A stretch of DNA of 64,000 nucleotides, from contig VFHL01000005.1 in NCBI GenBank assembly GCA_009392005.1, positions 1-64,000 of the forward strand. The letters run 5' to 3'. A program made the translations under genes and the position numbers. The notes below the pieces were generated by a model that was given only the letters and a program-made list of their open reading frames with translations, was not told where the DNA came from and did not search any database. This DNA comes from SAR202 cluster bacterium. GTDB taxonomy: Bacteria > Chloroflexota > Dehalococcoidia > UBA6926 > VFHL01. This document shows positions 1-8,408 of the stretch, piece by piece; positions within the stretch are counted from its first letter, which is position 1; each line of letters opens with the position of its first letter.

Positions 1-49
<49 letters not shown>

Positions 50-253
50 GGGAGTCTCAAAGTGGGTATTTCATAACGATATTCCCAACGAGATCCTAGG
101 TCGATCAGTGTGTGCTCTTTCTGATTTTTCTTGGCTGTGAGGCATGAGCCCTACTTTGTGGGGTGTAGCCGCCCAGGAAATCTTGGGGGAGATAAAACGT
201 GCACTGCTTGATTTCCTTTCTTTCCACTATCCAGATGTTAAAGTCTTTAAGAG

Positions 254-281
254 GCTCTTCGAATACCGAGGAGCTTTTTTT
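254..281 (+). terminator. Intrinsic terminator of the 16S rRNA transcript
   Basis: An 8-bp stem (254-261 with 267-274, one G-T pair) with a 5-base AATAC loop is followed by seven T residues. It is in the right orientation and position to end the 16S transcript, which suggests the 16S gene is transcribed alone. Confidence 0.85.
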
Positions 282-284
282 GTA

Positions 285-311
285 GGTTTACCACAGGCTT
301 TTTGGTAAACC
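285..311. repeat. Perfect 9-bp inverted repeat before the MFS gene
   Basis: GGTTTACCA at 285-293 is mirrored by TGGTAAACC at 303-311, with a 9-base spacer. No T-tract follows directly, so it is not a typical terminator. It could be an operator for the MFS exporter that starts 50 bases downstream, or an RNA hairpin in its leader. Confidence 0.5.
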
Positions 312-360
312 ACAACACCAACGCAGATATTTAAGCTCGAGCAAGACACAGGATTTATCA

Positions 361-1611
361 ATGGAGCAAACAGCGACAAACAGCGCGAGCCAAACGACAC
401 CACAAAGCAGATCCTGGGCCATGATGCTAGGACTTGCTCTTGGTCATGCTTTAAAACATTTCTATCAACAGGCTTTCCTGCTACTCATCCCATCTTTTAA
501 AGAAGCAATGCTATTGAGTGACGTTCAAGTGGGATTGTTTGGGACAGCTCGCACAGTTTGCAGCGCAATCATGAATATTCCTGCCGGCATTATCGCTGAC
601 ATGTGGCGAGGCAAAGTTGGAATCATTCTTGCAACAAGCCTCACGAGCCTTGCACTCGGCTATCTCATTATCGGCACTTCCCAGTATTACTGGCTAGTTC
701 TCGTCGGAGTAGGAGTAACCGGATTAGGAACATCACTCTGGCATGCACCGGCCTTTGGTACCTTGGGTGCAATGTACCCAGAGAAACGTGCCACCGCATT
801 AGCGATCCACCGAATGGGTGGATCAGTCGGAGATAGCATATCTCCCATCGTCATTGGCCTAGCTCTCGGAGGACTCGTTTTCGCTGGCTTCGAATGGGGC
901 GGCTTGAACTGGAGAACTCTGTCATTAATTTTGGTTGTCCCCGCGGTATTAAGTGCTATAGCGGTTTTGATCTTCTACGGGAGGGCAATTGGAGAAGAAG
1001 GCACCAACGAAGCCCAGGATTTTGTTAATTACATACGCTCAGCTAAGGGGCTTCTCGTTAACAACACTGTAGTCAGTATGGTGGCATTGACGAGCGTGCG
1101 CGCCATGGCGCATAACAGTCTCGCGATATTCCTCATTGTTTATATGGACGAAGACTTGGGTTTCAGTGTCCTCAAGATTGGCTACCACATGGCGTTACTA
1201 ACACTTCTTGGTGTTGCCTCAGCTCCCGTAATTGGATGGACCTCCGACAAGTTTGGTACGCGACCTGTTATCGCCGTATCGCTCTTCGCGATTTCTATCC
1301 TTATATTAGGTTTGATCATCTTCGGTGACGGGGGATCGCTTGTCGTCATATTGGCATTACTTGGGGTTTTCTTATATACCGTGAATCCGGTCATGCTCGC
1401 GGCAGCCATTGACGGCGCGCCCCGCGGAACAGAGGCATCCGTGACTGCTCTCATGTTCACAGGGCCATCGATCTTTGGTGCGATATCACCGGTTATTGCA
1501 GGATACTTACGAACCATTTTTGGAATGGACGCAGTATTCATTTTTGCGGGAGGCATTGTCGGCATCGTTGCACTCTTCTCACTTGTCGCACCGATGAAGA
1601 AAATGCAGTAG
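361..1611 (+). CDS. MFS transporter, fosmidomycin-resistance (Fsr)-like
   Basis: A 416-residue polytopic inner-membrane protein with about 12 hydrophobic segments, expected to move a small molecule out of the cell using the proton gradient. The first segment has GHALKHFYQQAF and PSFKEAM, like the HF..D.YQ.F...LP.L motif of Fsr-type exporters. A loop around residues 75-85 (ADMWRGKVG) fits the MFS loop 2-3 signature. The ATG at 361 follows an isolated 9-bp inverted repeat. The gene stands alone between the 16S terminator and a small hypothetical gene. The substrate cannot be read from sequence; it could equally be a sugar or organic acid carrier. Confidence 0.8.
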   Translation: MEQTATNSASQTTPQSRSWAMMLGLALGHALKHFYQQAFLLLIPSFKEAMLLSDVQVGLFGTARTVCSAIMNIPAGIIADMWRGKVGIILATSLTSLALGYLIIGTSQYYWLVLVGVGVTGLGTSLWHAPAFGTLGAMYPEKRATALAIHRMGGSVGDSISPIVIGLALGGLVFAGFEWGGLNWRTLSLILVVPAVLSAIAVLIFYGRAIGEEGTNEAQDFVNYIRSAKGLLVNNTVVSMVALTSVRAMAHNSLAIFLIVYMDEDLGFSVLKIGYHMALLTLLGVASAPVIGWTSDKFGTRPVIAVSLFAISILILGLIIFGDGGSLVVILALLGVFLYTVNPVMLAAAIDGAPRGTEASVTALMFTGPSIFGAISPVIAGYLRTIFGMDAVFIFAGGIVGIVALFSLVAPMKKMQ

Positions 1612-1798
1612 CTCTTCCAATATCAACAAGCGATCTTGTTCAGCAACATGGAGATCTACTTCTGCTCAAGGCATGCAGCGTACCACCTAGGCCACAACAA
1701 ATTCCTTTCAGGTGACGACATCGTCGCCAGGGAGAAGCAATTTGGATCATTAGTGCCAAAACAAGATCAGATAGGAGAATAGAATACAGGGAGATTCA

Positions 1799-2206
1799 TT
1801 GCCGCCTCCATCCCAATGGATTTGTGACGACTGCAACCAGGTTATTGAACACCATAGTCATGGCTGGGTGGAATGGGCAGTCGAGAAGACCCATGTGGAT
1901 CAGTGGCGAGAATTTGATTTCTTTATCATCCATCACAAAAGCTATTCTCCAAAGAACCAAGGCATCTGCCGCAGTGCAGCATATCGGAAATACAGCGGGA
2001 GACGCACAGGTCCGATGCTATTGAATCATTCTCTTAGTACGGCTCTTGGGAAAAGTGATGAGGCTGCGACTTGGGGAATTAACGCCCCTTTAGAAATTTT
2101 TGAATCTGAATTTGTAAAGAATGAGCCTGAATGGAGCGATTTCAAGAAGCGACTCACAATGCCATATTACGAAGAAGTTAGCCGGTTTAGCCGACGGCTA
2201 CGATAG
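1799..2206 (+). CDS. Hypothetical protein with an N-terminal CxxC
   Basis: A soluble protein of 135 residues that starts with TTG, preceded by a good GGGAG site. It opens with a CDDC pair near residues 9-12 and has a further Cys near 57, WVEWAVEK, and a conserved-looking FFIIHHKSYSP stretch, so it may bind zinc. No signal peptide or membrane segment is visible. I do not recognise the family. It sits alone on the plus strand, converging on the MDR dehydrogenase with a 19-base gap. Coding is supported by the clean ribosome site and the ordinary residue composition; the function is unknown. Confidence 0.6.
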   Translation: MPPPSQWICDDCNQVIEHHSHGWVEWAVEKTHVDQWREFDFFIIHHKSYSPKNQGICRSAAYRKYSGRRTGPMLLNHSLSTALGKSDEAATWGINAPLEIFESEFVKNEPEWSDFKKRLTMPYYEEVSRFSRRLR

Positions 2207-2225
2207 AGATTCGAAACCACACCCT

Positions 2226-3260
2226 TTACGGATTCAAAATGATCTTCCCATAGAACTCACGACTCTCCATCAGTGCATGGGCATCCTGAACATCGGATAG
2301 TGGGAAGGATTGAAACACCACGCCCTTTAGCTTTTTCTGCTCAACCAATTTCATGATGGTTGCAAACTCAGCATTGCGCCAACCGCCAATACCCATAATA
2401 CTCAATCCACGCGTAAATACCTGCCCAAGATGGATTTCACCACGATAGCCTGATGTGACACCACAAACAACGTAACGACCAAGGCGCCTCAAGCTATTGA
2501 AACTTCCGGGCCATGTATCGATCCCGACATTATCAATAATGACATCAACGCCTTCGCCTTCTGTTAGAGCAAGGACCATCTCAGCAAAGTCAGTCTCGTT
2601 GTAATTAATTCCGAAATCCGCTCCCCATTCCTCTTGTGCCTTCTCAAGCTTCCAATCCGAGCCTGCCGTCACAAAGGTACGGCATCCAAACAGCCGCGCA
2701 ATCTGGATAGCGGCGCTACCCACACCGCTACCGGCAGCATGGACAAGGACATCTTCACCAAACTGGATCTCTGCCCGCGACACAAGCATGCGCCAGGCAG
2801 TTTTAAAAGCTAAGGGGATCGATGCAGCTTCATCAAAAGAGAGCCAATCTGGAATCTTGTAAACATTACGCGCAGGGACACGGGCCATTTCAGCATAGCC
2901 ACCATCAAGCCCTGTTCCCATACTTAACGTATTAAGACATCTCTCGTCTTGGCCCAGAACACAAAAGTCACAGTAACCACAACGGATCACTGGATCAATG
3001 ACAACACGATCACCTACATTGCATCTTTCCATAGCTTCGACGCCGACCTCGACAATCTCCCCGGCCATATCGAGACCAGGTATGCGAGGGAACGCGACAC
3101 GGACACGATTTTCTCCACTGCGAACATTCAGATCTAAACGATTCAGTGCCGCGGAATGAATACGCACCAACACTTCATCTTGTCCAAATGTTGGATCAGG
3201 GCGCTCTCCATATTGAAGCACCTCTAAACCGCCTTGTTCTTCGATATAGACTGCTTTCAT
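2226..3260 (-). CDS. Zinc-binding MDR dehydrogenase / quinone oxidoreductase-like
   Basis: A 344-residue medium-chain dehydrogenase/reductase. The N-terminal GroES-like domain carries the four structural-zinc cysteines at 94, 97, 100 and 108. The Rossmann domain has GSGVGSAAIQIA near residue 177. The catalytic-zinc Cys expected near residue 40 is Asn (ALNRLD), which resembles quinone oxidoreductase-type members more than zinc alcohol dehydrogenases. It probably uses NAD(P)H on a small carbonyl, alkene or quinone. It starts 21 bases after the stop of pdxA on the same strand and is probably co-transcribed with it. The substrate is unknown. Confidence 0.85.
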   Translation of the reverse strand: MKAVYIEEQGGLEVLQYGERPDPTFGQDEVLVRIHSAALNRLDLNVRSGENRVRVAFPRIPGLDMAGEIVEVGVEAMERCNVGDRVVIDPVIRCGYCDFCVLGQDERCLNTLSMGTGLDGGYAEMARVPARNVYKIPDWLSFDEAASIPLAFKTAWRMLVSRAEIQFGEDVLVHAAGSGVGSAAIQIARLFGCRTFVTAGSDWKLEKAQEEWGADFGINYNETDFAEMVLALTEGEGVDVIIDNVGIDTWPGSFNSLRRLGRYVVCGVTSGYRGEIHLGQVFTRGLSIMGIGGWRNAEFATIMKLVEQKKLKGVVFQSFPLSDVQDAHALMESREFYGKIILNP

Positions 3261-3281
3261 AACGCACCCTTTCTGCGAGGG

Positions 3282-4301
3282 TTATGTTACAAACCCTTGC
3301 CCAGAAACTAATCGAGCCGCTAATTTAACTGCCGCTATCATACCAGTTGGATCTGCAATCCCTTGCCCCGCAATATCGAAAGCAGTGCCATGATCAACCG
3401 ATGTTCGCGTGAAAGGCATCCCCAGGTTCAGACTCACACTACTTTCAAAATCATGCATTTTGATAGGGATATGTCCTTGATCATGATAATGGACGAGGAT
3501 AGCATCCCACCGACCATCACGCGCCTGCGGAAACATTGAGTCCACAGGAAACGGACCATGAGCATCAATCCCTTCCTTCTGAGCCTCTTCGATCGCAGGT
3601 GAAATAGCCGTCGCTTCCTCATTCCCAATAAGCCCATCATCACCCCCATGGGGATTGAGTGCTGCAACACCTATTTTGGGTCCATCAAGGCCCCATTCAT
3701 GAAATTGCTTATGAGTAAGACGCAGGCGTGCCAAAACTCGGTCAAATGTCACTTGTTCCGCAGCCCGCCCTAAAGGAACATGCGTAGACAAATGAACGAC
3801 CCGGTAGGGCCCTACCGCTAGCATTGTCGCCGTATCATTCACGCCAGACATCCGTGTATAGATTTCAAGATGTCCAATATCCTCAATCCCTGCTCGTGAC
3901 AAAGCAGTTTTGTTCATTGGAGCCGTTGCTAACGCATCCACTTTGTGATCGAGCGCTAATTGAGCTGCTTCAACTGCATACGCATAAGCAGCACGCCCCG
4001 CATCAGGATTAAGTTCACCGACTGCCAAATCCAAGACATTCTCTGGGCCGGTTTCCCACACAAACGTAACGTGTGATGATGGCTGCACAGACTGAATGTC
4101 ACCTGTTACAGACTGAATTGACAAACCCAATCGCAAATTGTGTGCTTCACGACGCAACAACTCCGATCGCCCAATCACCACAGGCCGACAGTACGTATAG
4201 ATTTCTGGTTCGACCAAAGTCTTCGCAACGACCTCAGGGCCAATCCCAACGGGATCTCCAACCGTGATACCGATCAGTGGTTTCGTAACCATCTCTGACA
4301 T
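3282..4301 (-). CDS. pdxA: 4-hydroxythreonine-4-phosphate dehydrogenase
   Basis: A 339-residue enzyme of the PdxA/isocitrate-isopropylmalate dehydrogenase fold, which oxidises 4-phosphohydroxythreonine on the way to pyridoxal phosphate. The N-terminal GITVGDPVGIGPEV signature is present. The three metal histidines are recognisable at 174 (STHVPL), 218 (NPHGGD) and 273 (HYHDQGH), as is the DHGTAFDIAG block near the C-terminus. Length is normal. It is the first gene of a probable two-gene unit with the MDR dehydrogenase. No other pyridoxine gene is in the window, so a PdxA2-like role in threonate catabolism cannot be excluded. Confidence 0.9.
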   Translation of the reverse strand: MSEMVTKPLIGITVGDPVGIGPEVVAKTLVEPEIYTYCRPVVIGRSELLRREAHNLRLGLSIQSVTGDIQSVQPSSHVTFVWETGPENVLDLAVGELNPDAGRAAYAYAVEAAQLALDHKVDALATAPMNKTALSRAGIEDIGHLEIYTRMSGVNDTATMLAVGPYRVVHLSTHVPLGRAAEQVTFDRVLARLRLTHKQFHEWGLDGPKIGVAALNPHGGDDGLIGNEEATAISPAIEEAQKEGIDAHGPFPVDSMFPQARDGRWDAILVHYHDQGHIPIKMHDFESSVSLNLGMPFTRTSVDHGTAFDIAGQGIADPTGMIAAVKLAARLVSGQGFVT

Positions 4302-4334
4302 TAATTTTTCACCTTCAATCTTTAAACTCGTCTC

Positions 4335-4856
4335 TCAATGATTCTTGAAAGATGGGATCCTTTCACCAGCACGGATCGGAACATCCACATGGTTTTCATC
4401 TGGGGGAATAGGACAACTCCAGTTCTGGTTGTATGCGCAATAAGGGTTGTACGCTAGGTTAAAGTCAATGCGAATCCTGTCTTCCCCAATGATTTCGGGT
4501 TCAAGATAGCGTCCAGATTCATAAGTCTCAACAGCGGCAGTGCCATCAACAAATGGCAGGAACAGCATCCCCATTTGCAAATCTCGATACAACGTCAAAG
4601 ATGCTTCCTCCCCATCAACATCAAACCGAAAGATTCCCCACCTTTGATACGCGGCAACATCACCCGTACTCGTCGCCATCTGCATCACATTTTGGTTCAC
4701 AAAAACCTCGACATCCACTTCGAAGCGAAGCTTCTCATTCTCGGAATAATACTCAAGCCCCTTGAAGCTTTGTTTTTGTTCTGGTGTCAACGGAGAATCA
4801 GTATCCGTTTTGAAAAATGCATCCTTGCCATCGCGATAATCGCCTAAATCTGTCAT
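4335..4856 (-). CDS. DUF1684 family protein
   Basis: A 173-residue soluble protein of the DUF1684 family, whose biochemical role is not established. The diagnostic C-terminal block is clear: FNLAYNPYCAYN, W.CP.PP.EN and VPI.AGE near residues 134-165, a Cys/Asn-rich motif. I chose the ATG at 4856 rather than the in-frame ATG at 4868, because the ribosome site AGGAGA overlaps the upstream ATG and sits correctly for the downstream one. It is co-oriented with pdxA, 33 bases upstream of it. The family is often annotated as a conserved hypothetical. Confidence 0.82.
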   Translation of the reverse strand: MTDLGDYRDGKDAFFKTDTDSPLTPEQKQSFKGLEYYSENEKLRFEVDVEVFVNQNVMQMATSTGDVAAYQRWGIFRFDVDGEEASLTLYRDLQMGMLFLPFVDGTAAVETYESGRYLEPEIIGEDRIRIDFNLAYNPYCAYNQNWSCPIPPDENHVDVPIRAGERIPSFKNH

Positions 4857-5087
4857 ATCTCTCCTCATTAACCAACATTCTACTGTCGACCATTACATGA
4901 TCGCATCATTGTGCGATTTGCCAAAATATTATTCAATAATTTTCATGACTATATAAAAAAGACTATCAAAACATTTTAAAGCCTATGCAACCTATCTTTT
5001 TTGTGCTAACTTCCATTCGTGATGAATTTTACAAAAGCAAATCTTGGCGTGCCGGGGGGCACGCGTAAATATTTTTTAACGTTATTT

Positions 5088-5113
5088 ACCTCGCTTTCAG
5101 CGAGGTTTTTTTT
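5088..5113 (+). terminator. Intrinsic terminator, copy 1
   Basis: Stem ACCTCGC (5088-5094) pairs with GCGAGGT (5100-5106) around a TTTCA loop, followed by a run of T to 5113. Nothing on the plus strand within 3 kb upstream obviously needs it, so it may act as an attenuator for a transcript starting in this leader. Confidence 0.8.
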
Positions 5114-5144
5114 CGCCAAAATTATCCAGGAACGTAGAGTAGAA

Positions 5145-5210
5145 GAATTATGCGGGGGCGAGTAAGAGGAAAGAATTATGCGGGGGCGAGTAAGAGGAAA
5201 GAATTATGCG
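5145..5210. repeat. 28-bp tandem direct repeat, 2.4 copies
   Basis: The unit begins GAATTATGCGGGGGCGAGTA. It occurs exactly at 5145-5172 and 5173-5200, and a third copy starts at 5201 but diverges after ten bases. A fourth, degenerate version appears around 5265-5293. There are no spacers between copies, so this is a tandem repeat and not a CRISPR array. Confidence 0.9.
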
Positions 5211-5234
5211 AATTACATGGATTTAACGCTATTT

Positions 5235-5259
5235 ACCTCGCGTTCAGCGAGGTTTTTTT
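5235..5259 (+). terminator. Intrinsic terminator, copy 2, just upstream of the DUF47 gene
   Basis: Stem ACCTCGC (5235-5241) pairs with GCGAGGT (5247-5253) around GTTCA, then T to 5259. Stem sequence and flank (TTAACG.TATTT before it) match copy 1, so the module was duplicated. It lies 45 bases before the DUF47 start and could attenuate transcription into the phosphate genes. Confidence 0.8.
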
Positions 5260-5304
5260 GACTAAAATTATGTGGGGGCTTAGGGAAAGGATTATGGAGA
5301 TTAA

Positions 5305-5931
5305 ATGAGATTTACACTACTGCCAAAACAAGATAAATTCTTTGGGTTGTTCAAAAGCAGTGCAGACAACTTGGTAGAAGCGTCTACCAAGCTACAAGAC
5401 CTTATGGAAAACTATGAAAATGTTCCAGAAAAAGTAGCAGAAATAAAACGCCTGGAAGAGAAGGGTGATCAGATCATTCATGACATCATGACAGAACTGC
5501 ACAATTCTTTCATAACACCGTTGGATCGTGAAGATATTGCGGCACTGGGAGAACGACTAGATGATGTTGTAGATTGCGTTGAAGAGGCAGCTCGCTACAT
5601 GCTTGAATACAGCATTGAAGCACCAACCGAGAGTGCTAAAGATCTCAGTAAAATTATCGTAAGTTGCTCTAAGACACTAGCAGAAGCGATGGATACTTTG
5701 GCCACTGGCAGTCGGAACTTTAAGAAGCTTATGCCATTAAAGAACGACCTGAACCTCTTGGAAAACGATGCTGACCAAGTAACTAGCCGGGCAGTGGGAG
5801 AGCTATTCGAAACATTCTCTGCTATCGACATTATTAAATGGAAAGAAGTTTATGCGCAGCTGGAAAATGCAGCAGACAGTGCAGAGGACATTGCGGGCAT
5901 CCTTGAAGGAATCGTTATAAAACATGGCTGA
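5305..5931 (+). CDS. DUF47 (PhoU-like) phosphate transport regulator
   Basis: A 208-residue, almost wholly helical cytoplasmic protein of the DUF47/YkaA family, related to PhoU and found beside PiT transporters, whose activity it is thought to modulate. Hallmarks are the early F..LFKSSADNLVEA helix, the acidic IKRLEEKGDQI (about residues 47-57), LDREDI and LDDVVDCVEEAA. These resemble the E/D-rich metal-binding motifs of PhoU. It ends inside the PiT gene with an 8-base overlap, which implies translational coupling. The ATG at 5305 follows GGAG. Expression may be set by the unusual leader with two terminators and tandem repeats. Confidence 0.88.
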   Translation: MRFTLLPKQDKFFGLFKSSADNLVEASTKLQDLMENYENVPEKVAEIKRLEEKGDQIIHDIMTELHNSFITPLDREDIAALGERLDDVVDCVEEAARYMLEYSIEAPTESAKDLSKIIVSCSKTLAEAMDTLATGSRNFKKLMPLKNDLNLLENDADQVTSRAVGELFETFSAIDIIKWKEVYAQLENAADSAEDIAGILEGIVIKHG

Positions 5932-6916
5932 TCAAAGTATGATTTTATTGAGTATCACGATTGTTTTAGCTTTAGTCTATGCCTACTCAAATGGCATAAA
6001 CGATGCTGCGAATGCGCTCGCGACGGTTGTCGCTACGCGTGCTATGAGTCCAACTGCAGCCGTGTTAATGGGCGGGTTCATGAATTTAGCAGGTGCTTTA
6101 ACCGGCACAGCAGTTGCCAAGACAATCGGAAAGGGAATTGTGAATCCAGAATTCATGACTCAAGCCGCCGTCATGGCAGCGATCGGAGCAGCTGTAATCT
6201 GGGTGTTGTTCGCAACCAGATCCGGATTGCCAGTAAGCGTTAGCCATTCGCTGGTTGCTGGAGTTCTCGGATCAGGCATAGCGGTTGCCGGCATCGACCA
6301 GATAAATGGATCAGTGATGGGAAAGGTTCTGATGGCACTAGCCTTTTCTCCAATCTTAGGATTTGCAGGCGCCTTTATAGCGATGGTTGTACTCTATTGG
6401 TGCCTCCACCGGGTGAATGTTTCAAAAATTAATTCGGTTTTCACCAAGTTACAAATATTATCAGCAGCATTATTGTCTTATTCCCACGGGAAAAATGACG
6501 CTCAAAATGCTGTTGGAATCATAGCTCTGGGCTGGGCGGTTTATTATTCTAGTGACGTTACTGTCGTACCTTGGATGCAAGCCGCTTCTGGTATAGCTAT
6601 AGGAGTGGGAACAGCCCTCGGTGGGTGGAAAGTCATAAATACGCTGGGGAACAAAATAACAACCCTCCATCCAACGAGTGGATTTACGGCTAACATGGCT
6701 GCGGCGGCAGTCATCGAAGCAGCCTCAAATATAGGCCTGCCTGTGAGCACTACGCATACGGCAAGCTCTGCAATAATGGGTGTTGGAGCCACCAAGGGTC
6801 TTTCTGCAGTGAGTTTCACCGTCATCCGATCGATCTTTACTGCATGGATAGTCACCTATCCATTCTGCCTGATATTGGGATGGTCACTAGGAAAACTTTT
6901 AACAGCAATTCTCTGA
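5924..6916 (+). CDS. pit: PiT-family inorganic phosphate transporter
   Basis: A 330-residue inner-membrane carrier of the PiT (PF01384) family, importing phosphate, probably as a metal-phosphate with a cation. The duplicated family signature is plain: GINDAANALATVVATR near residues 24-39 and GKNDAQNAVGI near 189-199, with about ten hydrophobic segments between and after. LPVSVSHSL and LPVSTTHTASS are the paired PVS.(S/T)H motifs. The start overlaps the DUF47 gene by 8 bases. Length matches short bacterial PiT proteins. Confidence 0.93.
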   Translation: MADQSMILLSITIVLALVYAYSNGINDAANALATVVATRAMSPTAAVLMGGFMNLAGALTGTAVAKTIGKGIVNPEFMTQAAVMAAIGAAVIWVLFATRSGLPVSVSHSLVAGVLGSGIAVAGIDQINGSVMGKVLMALAFSPILGFAGAFIAMVVLYWCLHRVNVSKINSVFTKLQILSAALLSYSHGKNDAQNAVGIIALGWAVYYSSDVTVVPWMQAASGIAIGVGTALGGWKVINTLGNKITTLHPTSGFTANMAAAAVIEAASNIGLPVSTTHTASSAIMGVGATKGLSAVSFTVIRSIFTAWIVTYPFCLILGWSLGKLLTAIL

Positions 6917-6970
6917 TATGCATGAAGCGTTTTATAATGACTGAGAGAACATCACTTTTAGATAGAATTC

Positions 6971-7324
6971 ATGCCTAGGTGCCTTGAATTCCTATCAATT
7001 AGCATCTTGGGTATTCTAATGATTGGTTGCAACACAGCAACCAATTTTGGAATGCCCAGTTTAGACCAAAATCCGGATACAACCAACAATGTAGAACACA
7101 CTGTTCGCGGAATAGTTCTTGAGGTTACCGCAAAATCAGCTCTCGAGATAGACAATTTATTGGTTCAAGGACCAAAACAAAAAGAGTGGAGCTTCGAGGG
7201 AAAAGGTTTCGCGGGAAAAACACCGGCTCACCTACGCCAGCATTCCCTTCTAGGACAACCAATTACGGTGTTTTATCAAGAAGATGAGCCGGGGAACCGC
7301 ATCGTAACCCGTATTACCGATTAA
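6971..7324 (+). CDS. Small hypothetical lipoprotein
   Basis: A 117-residue precursor whose first 20 residues form a hydrophobic signal ending in the lipobox LMIGC, with the lipidated Cys at about position 20. The mature part is short, polar and likely an OB-like beta domain (VRGIVLEVTAK..., ITVFYQEDE). It converges with a second lipoprotein gene, only 10 bases away. The upstream ribosome site is weak. I recognise no family; an extracytoplasmic location is the only supported statement. Confidence 0.65.
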   Translation: MPRCLEFLSISILGILMIGCNTATNFGMPSLDQNPDTTNNVEHTVRGIVLEVTAKSALEIDNLLVQGPKQKEWSFEGKGFAGKTPAHLRQHSLLGQPITVFYQEDEPGNRIVTRITD

Positions 7325-7334
7325 ACTCTGTCAG

Positions 7335-8243
7335 TCAAAGAAGCTTTGAAAGGGTTTCCAGAATTTCTTCTTCCCCCACAAAACCTTCGTACTTAGAAAC
7401 GATCATGCCATCAGCATCGATCACAAAAGTCCATGGTTCTGACTGCAAACCCCATTCGTTTAACACGGGATTCATAATCGCACGCGCCAGATCACCTTTG
7501 AGGTCCAAAGGATTATCAATCAATTCAATATGGACATAATTTATTTGGTCGGGGAACTTATTCTTGATCTTTTTCAAAGTTGATATCTGTGGGCCACATA
7601 CTTGTGACTGACAGTATCCTGGTGTACCGAAAAGGATCACAGACGGCTTTTGTGAAATAATCGCATCGGCAATCGTCAATTGATAGAAATCGGGGTCTGG
7701 ATCATTATCTGTCGATATTTCCGCTATGGTCATAACGTCATGTATTGTTCGATTCTGAGTCGCCAATGCAGGTGCTCCGACAGCAGGGGATAAGCCTTCT
7801 TGAGCAACTTGAATTTTTGTTGAGATCTGTTTCTGGCTACTATCGCTGTCTGGCACCCAAATATTTAAAGACCACTGGCCAGGCTGATCAAATTCAACAT
7901 TCAGAGAGTAAACTCCAGCAGAACCAGTAGGCCATTCACGAAAGACTGCCTGTGTCTTTTGGATATGAGAAGTATCAATCAGCTGCAGATCTGTTTCTAA
8001 AACCTCTCCCGCTTTGCCGGTAGGTCGCCCATCTGAATCAATCACAGCAAACAAAAGTCGTTCGCGTCCCACAGCAAGGTCTGTGGAAAGAACGACGGCA
8101 CCTCTATATTGCTTTCCATCAGAAGTTATGGTCGGCGTTGGATCGACAGAATCAGGAGAAGAGGAACAACCGGTTAGACAGAAGAAGACTAATAATCCAC
8201 AAAGGGAAAAAAGACCAGTCTTTATATCAGTAAAAATACGCAA
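7335..8243 (-). CDS. Thioredoxin-fold lipoprotein
   Basis: A 302-residue lipoprotein: an N-terminal hydrophobic segment ends in LTGC, so the protein is anchored outside the cytoplasmic membrane. Residues about 60-150 look like a beta-rich domain (VVLSTDLAVGRERLLFAV..., W.LNIWVPD). The C-terminal 150 residues resemble a thioredoxin/SCO-like fold with FGTPGYCQSQVCGP, a C-x4-C pair in place of CxxC, and a PWTFVIDADG strand. The spaced cysteines suggest metal binding or a modified redox centre more than a plain thioredoxin. It lies next to tRNA-Val and converges with another lipoprotein. Confidence 0.75.
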   Translation of the reverse strand: MRIFTDIKTGLFSLCGLLVFFCLTGCSSSPDSVDPTPTITSDGKQYRGAVVLSTDLAVGRERLLFAVIDSDGRPTGKAGEVLETDLQLIDTSHIQKTQAVFREWPTGSAGVYSLNVEFDQPGQWSLNIWVPDSDSSQKQISTKIQVAQEGLSPAVGAPALATQNRTIHDVMTIAEISTDNDPDPDFYQLTIADAIISQKPSVILFGTPGYCQSQVCGPQISTLKKIKNKFPDQINYVHIELIDNPLDLKGDLARAIMNPVLNEWGLQSEPWTFVIDADGMIVSKYEGFVGEEEILETLSKLL

Positions 8244-8258
8244 CGAATTTATTATGGT

Positions 8259-8332
8259 GGGCAGTAGAGGATTTGAACCTCTGACCTCTGCGATGTCAAC
8301 GCAGCGCTCTAACCAGTCTGAGCTAACCGCCC
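8259..8332 (-). tRNA. tRNA-Val (GAC)
   Basis: On the minus strand the 74-base sequence folds into a full cloverleaf. A 7-bp acceptor stem pairs GGGCGGT with ACTGCCC. The D arm is GCTC...GAGC. The anticodon stem CTGCG/CGCAG closes the loop TTGACAT, giving anticodon GAC, and the T arm is AGAGG-TTCAAAT-CCTCT. CCA is not encoded. Confidence 0.96.
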
Positions 8333-8408
8333 ACGGTATTCCATTCTATGAATGCACTATACCAGCGTCAAGGCAAAGATTTGTTTGCTCTCATGAGCGC
8401 TAAAATAG

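Larger units (their letters stand above)
4857..5304. other. Long leader region before the phosphate genes
   Basis: No gene is supported in this 448-base stretch. It holds a 7-bp GC hairpin (5047-5064, GGGG loop), two nearly identical intrinsic terminators (5088-5113 and 5235-5259), two exact copies of a 28-bp tandem repeat with a third partial copy (5145-5210), and a degenerate copy at about 5265-5293 running into the ribosome site of the DUF47 gene. The first 180 bases, upstream of the DUF1684 gene, are AT-rich. Confidence 0.75.

Noticed and set aside
1182..1565. 127-codon minus-strand frame inside the first MFS gene
   Set aside because: It is a shadow of a membrane-protein coding strand, with no ribosome site or family match.
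5047..5064. GC-rich 7-bp hairpin with a GGGG loop as a riboswitch or terminator
   Set aside because: No direct T-tract and no recognisable aptamer; it is recorded only as part of the leader region.
5145..5293. Repeats resembling a short CRISPR array
   Set aside because: The 28-bp copies abut with no spacers, there are barely more than two exact copies and no cas genes are nearby.
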